NCBI GenBank assembly: GCA_964636485.1
Contig: CAZWSO010000107.1
Span: 1-8,433 of the forward strand
From: CAYXRS01 sp964636485
GTDB taxonomy: Bacteria > Gemmatimonadota > Gemmatimonadetes > Gemmatimonadales > Gemmatimonadaceae
Length of the DNA: 8,433 nt
Direction: 5' to 3'
The notes under the pieces are model-generated. The model saw nothing but the letters and a program-made list of their open reading frames with translations, made no database searches and was not told the DNA's origin. Below, piece by piece: positions 7,045-8,433 of this stretch (position 1 is its first letter; every line of letters starts with the position of its first letter). Position numbers and translations under genes: made by a program.

Positions 7045-7572
7045 GTGCCGACGTGCTCCCTGCTGACACCGCCGAACCTCGTCTCGCTGTCACGCTTTCC
7101 CATGGCGGCGGCGTTCATTGCCTTCGATCATGCGCCGACGCGGGTGGTGCTCCTGATGCTCGCGTCCATCAGCGATCTGGTCGATGGATGGCTGGCCCGC
7201 CGCTCCGGGCGGAGCTCCACACTCGGCGCGCTGCTCGACCCGATCGCCGACAAAACGTTCGTTCTCGTCGCGCTCCTCGTGTTCGTGGTTGGCGGCGACC
7301 TCAGCATCCCGGCCTTCTTCATCGTGCTGTCGCGGGATCTCGCCACCGCGGCGGGATTCGTGGTGGCATGGCGGCATCCAGAGCTGACACCAACCACCTT
7401 CCGCGCGCGGTGGCCTGGCAAGCTCGTGACAGTGCTGCAGATCCTGGTGCTGCTGGCGCTCATTCTGTGGGCGCAACTGGTTTCCATACTCGTTGCGGCA
7501 ACGGCGCTGGCGTCGGTGGTGGCGATCGTGGATTACACTCGCGCCCTGAACCGATCGCGCGTCCGCCCGTGA
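7045..7572 (+). CDS. CDP-alcohol phosphatidyltransferase family protein (phosphatidylglycerophosphate or cardiolipin synthase type)
   Basis: A 175-residue membrane enzyme that transfers a phosphatidyl group from a CDP-activated lipid to an alcohol. The family motif DGx2ARx8Gx3Dx3D is perfect: D47 G48, A51 R52, G61, D65, D69, with D44 just before. The N-terminal TPPNLVSLSRFP (8-19) matches the family's 'lPNllTlsRi' opening. Later GKLVTVLQ (125-132) resembles the GKxKTxxQ segment of PgsA and cardiolipin synthases, and SRDLATAAGFVVAWR (96-110) looks like the corresponding helix of eukaryotic-type cardiolipin synthase. Hydrophobic helices lie near 31-46, 71-92, 96-109, 127-143 and 146-164. The only starts are TTG 7039, GTG 7045 and ATG 7099; the last would remove the conserved opening, and I prefer GTG 7045. 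No Shine-Dalgarno is present. The stop overlaps the next gene as GTGA. The family is firm; the alcohol acceptor (glycerol-3-phosphate or phosphatidylglycerol) is undecided. Confidence 0.9.
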   Translation: MPTCSLLTPPNLVSLSRFPMAAAFIAFDHAPTRVVLLMLASISDLVDGWLARRSGRSSTLGALLDPIADKTFVLVALLVFVVGGDLSIPAFFIVLSRDLATAAGFVVAWRHPELTPTTFRARWPGKLVTVLQILVLLALILWAQLVSILVAATALASVVAIVDYTRALNRSRVRP

Positions 7573-8051
7573 TCCATTTGCGCGCGGCGCTGGCCATGCC
7601 GGCGGCGCTTATGGTGCTGTCTGCGGCCGCGAGCGCCGGATTGCAGGCGCAGACTGGTGCTTCCCCGGCGAGCGGGCCTCTCCCGGAGGTGCGGGCCGAA
7701 GCGCTGATCTCCAGAGCCAACGCGATGCATGCCGGCGCCGGAATCAGCGCCCGGCTCGGCCGATCGGCATCCCTGGCCGCGCTCGGAACGGTTGCGTTCG
7801 CGCGGCAGGCTGGAGGCGTGGATACCCGTCTCGAGATCACGGGGCGCTTCCACCTCGACCCAGAGCGACGCGCACGCGTGTCCCTTTACGCGGCAGGTGG
7901 CGCCGCTGCGCTGCGTCGCGATCATTCCGACTGGAGCGGTGTGCTCGTTGCACTCATTGGCGCCGATGTCGGACGCGCCAGATGGCTGCCGTTCTTCGAG
8001 GTTGGCTACGGTGGCGGGCTGCGGCTGGTGGCCGGCGTGCGCGCGCGGTGA
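7569..8051 (+). CDS. Small secreted protein, probably outer-membrane beta-barrel-like, function unknown
   Basis: A 160-residue protein I do not recognise. It begins with a signal peptide: positive MIHLR, a hydrophobic core to about residue 23, and a plausible signal peptidase I site after LQA (25-27). The mature part is rich in Ala, Gly and Arg, and is made of short alternating polar/hydrophobic stretches (for example ISARLGRSASLAALGTVAFA, DTRLEITGRFHL, ARVSLYAAGGAAAL, WSGVLVALIGADVG, LPFFEVGYGGGLRLVAGVRA), as expected for strands of a small outer-membrane barrel or a beta-rich periplasmic protein. The GTG start at 7569 overlaps the stop of the phosphatidyltransferase gene (GTGA), so the two are probably co-expressed. 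An alternative ATG at 7596 would shorten the positive N-terminus but keep the signal core. The sequence ends in Arg rather than the aromatic residue typical of barrels, which weakens the outer-membrane call. Confidence 0.7.
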   Translation: MIHLRAALAMPAALMVLSAAASAGLQAQTGASPASGPLPEVRAEALISRANAMHAGAGISARLGRSASLAALGTVAFARQAGGVDTRLEITGRFHLDPERRARVSLYAAGGAAALRRDHSDWSGVLVALIGADVGRARWLPFFEVGYGGGLRLVAGVRAR

Positions 8052-8110
8052 GCGCGCCATTGTCAGAAACAAGTCGACCGCGGAGACGCGACCCTGTCAA
8101 CGGTTCCTGG

Positions 8111-8141
8111 CGAAGAACAAAGGCCCCCGCATGCGAGGGCC
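8111..8141 (-). terminator. Rho-independent terminator of the right-edge minus-strand gene
   Basis: Read on the minus strand, the gene ending at 8179 is followed by a GC-rich hairpin. Arms GGCCC (8122-8126) and GGGCC (8137-8141) enclose the self-complementary CGCATGCG (8128-8135) with one C/A mismatch. It is followed by the T-rich run TTTGTTCTTCG (8121-8111). The plus-strand side is followed by a less T-rich run, so the element may also stop plus-strand transcripts from the gene ending at 8051, but weakly. It lies in the 127-nt intergenic gap, which holds nothing else I can see. Confidence 0.75.
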
Positions 8142-8178
8142 CCAACTCTCTTCACTGCACCAGTGTTGGCACACGGGC

Positions 8179-8433
8179 CTAGGCGGCGGAAGCGTTCTCC
8201 ACCTCGACCACCGGACCTTCTTCAGCCACCTTCGACTTGGGCGGCTGACAGAAGCGCTCGCCAAGCGTACGAAGCTCCGTCAACTGCGCGGAGGTCAACT
8301 CCGGGTACCGCTCACCGAGATACGCGAACGTCTCGTTGAACCACTCGCCCTGGTGCTCGACAGCTGCCTGGAGCACCCCACACCGGATAATGTGCTGGAA
8401 CAGCTCGTCCCGGGCCTGCTCGAACGGTGTCGG
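8179..8433 (-). CDS. Small conserved-looking hypothetical protein, N-terminus outside window
   Basis: The frame is open to the window edge, giving the last 84 residues; the GTG at 8376 is internal because the same reading continues upstream as TPFEQARDELFQHIIRCGV. The visible part is mostly helical: FEQARDELFQHIIRCGVLQA, then EHQGEWFNETFAYLGERYPE, then LTSAQLTELRTLGERFCQPP. It ends in a disordered acidic tail (VAEEGPVVEVENASAA). It contains two Cys (one in IIRCGV, one in RFCQPP), and I see no known catalytic motif. Dense heptad-like hydrophobic spacing in three short helices suggests a small helical bundle that binds another protein. The style resembles small uncharacterised proteins of Gemmatimonadota, but that is recollection and not a search result. 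It is followed by a clear terminator, so it is the last gene of its transcript. Confidence 0.75.
   Translation of the reverse strand, partial: PTPFEQARDELFQHIIRCGVLQAAVEHQGEWFNETFAYLGERYPELTSAQLTELRTLGERFCQPPKSKVAEEGPVVEVENASAA

Noticed and set aside
5835..7118. Long 427-codon open frame on the minus strand spanning two genes
   Set aside because: It is Arg/Ser/Pro-rich, without domains, and out of frame with the cNMP-binding and membrane genes, both of which have clear protein signatures. High-GC DNA keeps such shadow frames open.

Overview
The window is high-GC bacterial DNA, densely coded on both strands, with many overlapping stop/start codons and short intergenic gaps. It contains no rRNA, tRNA, IS element or CRISPR array. 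The GC content, the weak or absent Shine-Dalgarno sequences and the overall look of the proteins, especially the small conserved protein at the right edge, suggest a Gemmatimonadota-like bacterium. That placement is inference from general resemblance and is not proved by a marker gene.

Left block, plus strand (2-4893): four tightly coupled genes that look like one operon. They encode a membrane-anchored TPR protein (5' end outside the window), an ABC-2 type ATPase, its six-helix permease, and a large double-length M16 (pitrilysin-family) zinc metallopeptidase. The first two junctions are ATGA overlaps and the third gap is 4 nt. This suggests one coordinated module in which an ABC transporter is made with a scaffold protein and a peptidase. 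The substrate cannot be read from the sequence.

Middle block, minus strand (6963 down to 4913): a stand-alone cyclic-nucleotide-binding-domain protein is followed 41 nt downstream by a 514-residue membrane protein. That protein has about six N-terminal helices and a C-terminal domain resembling a clan GH-A TIM-barrel glycoside hydrolase, closest by eye to GH53. An aspartate sits where the usual acid/base glutamate is expected. It converges on the M16 gene with a 19-nt gap.

Right block, plus strand (7045-8051): a CDP-alcohol phosphatidyltransferase (PgsA or cardiolipin-synthase type) with a perfect family motif overlaps by GTGA a small secreted, probably beta-rich outer-membrane protein. The roughly 80-nt region between the middle and right blocks carries a nearly symmetric pair of promoter-like elements that share one -35 site.

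Right edge, minus strand (8433 down to 8179): the last 84 residues of a small acidic-tailed protein of unknown function, followed by a convincing rho-independent terminator at 8111-8141. The most unusual items are the membrane-tethered GH-like protein with an altered catalytic position, the TPR/ABC/M16 coupled operon, and the symmetric divergent promoter with a possible leaderless start.
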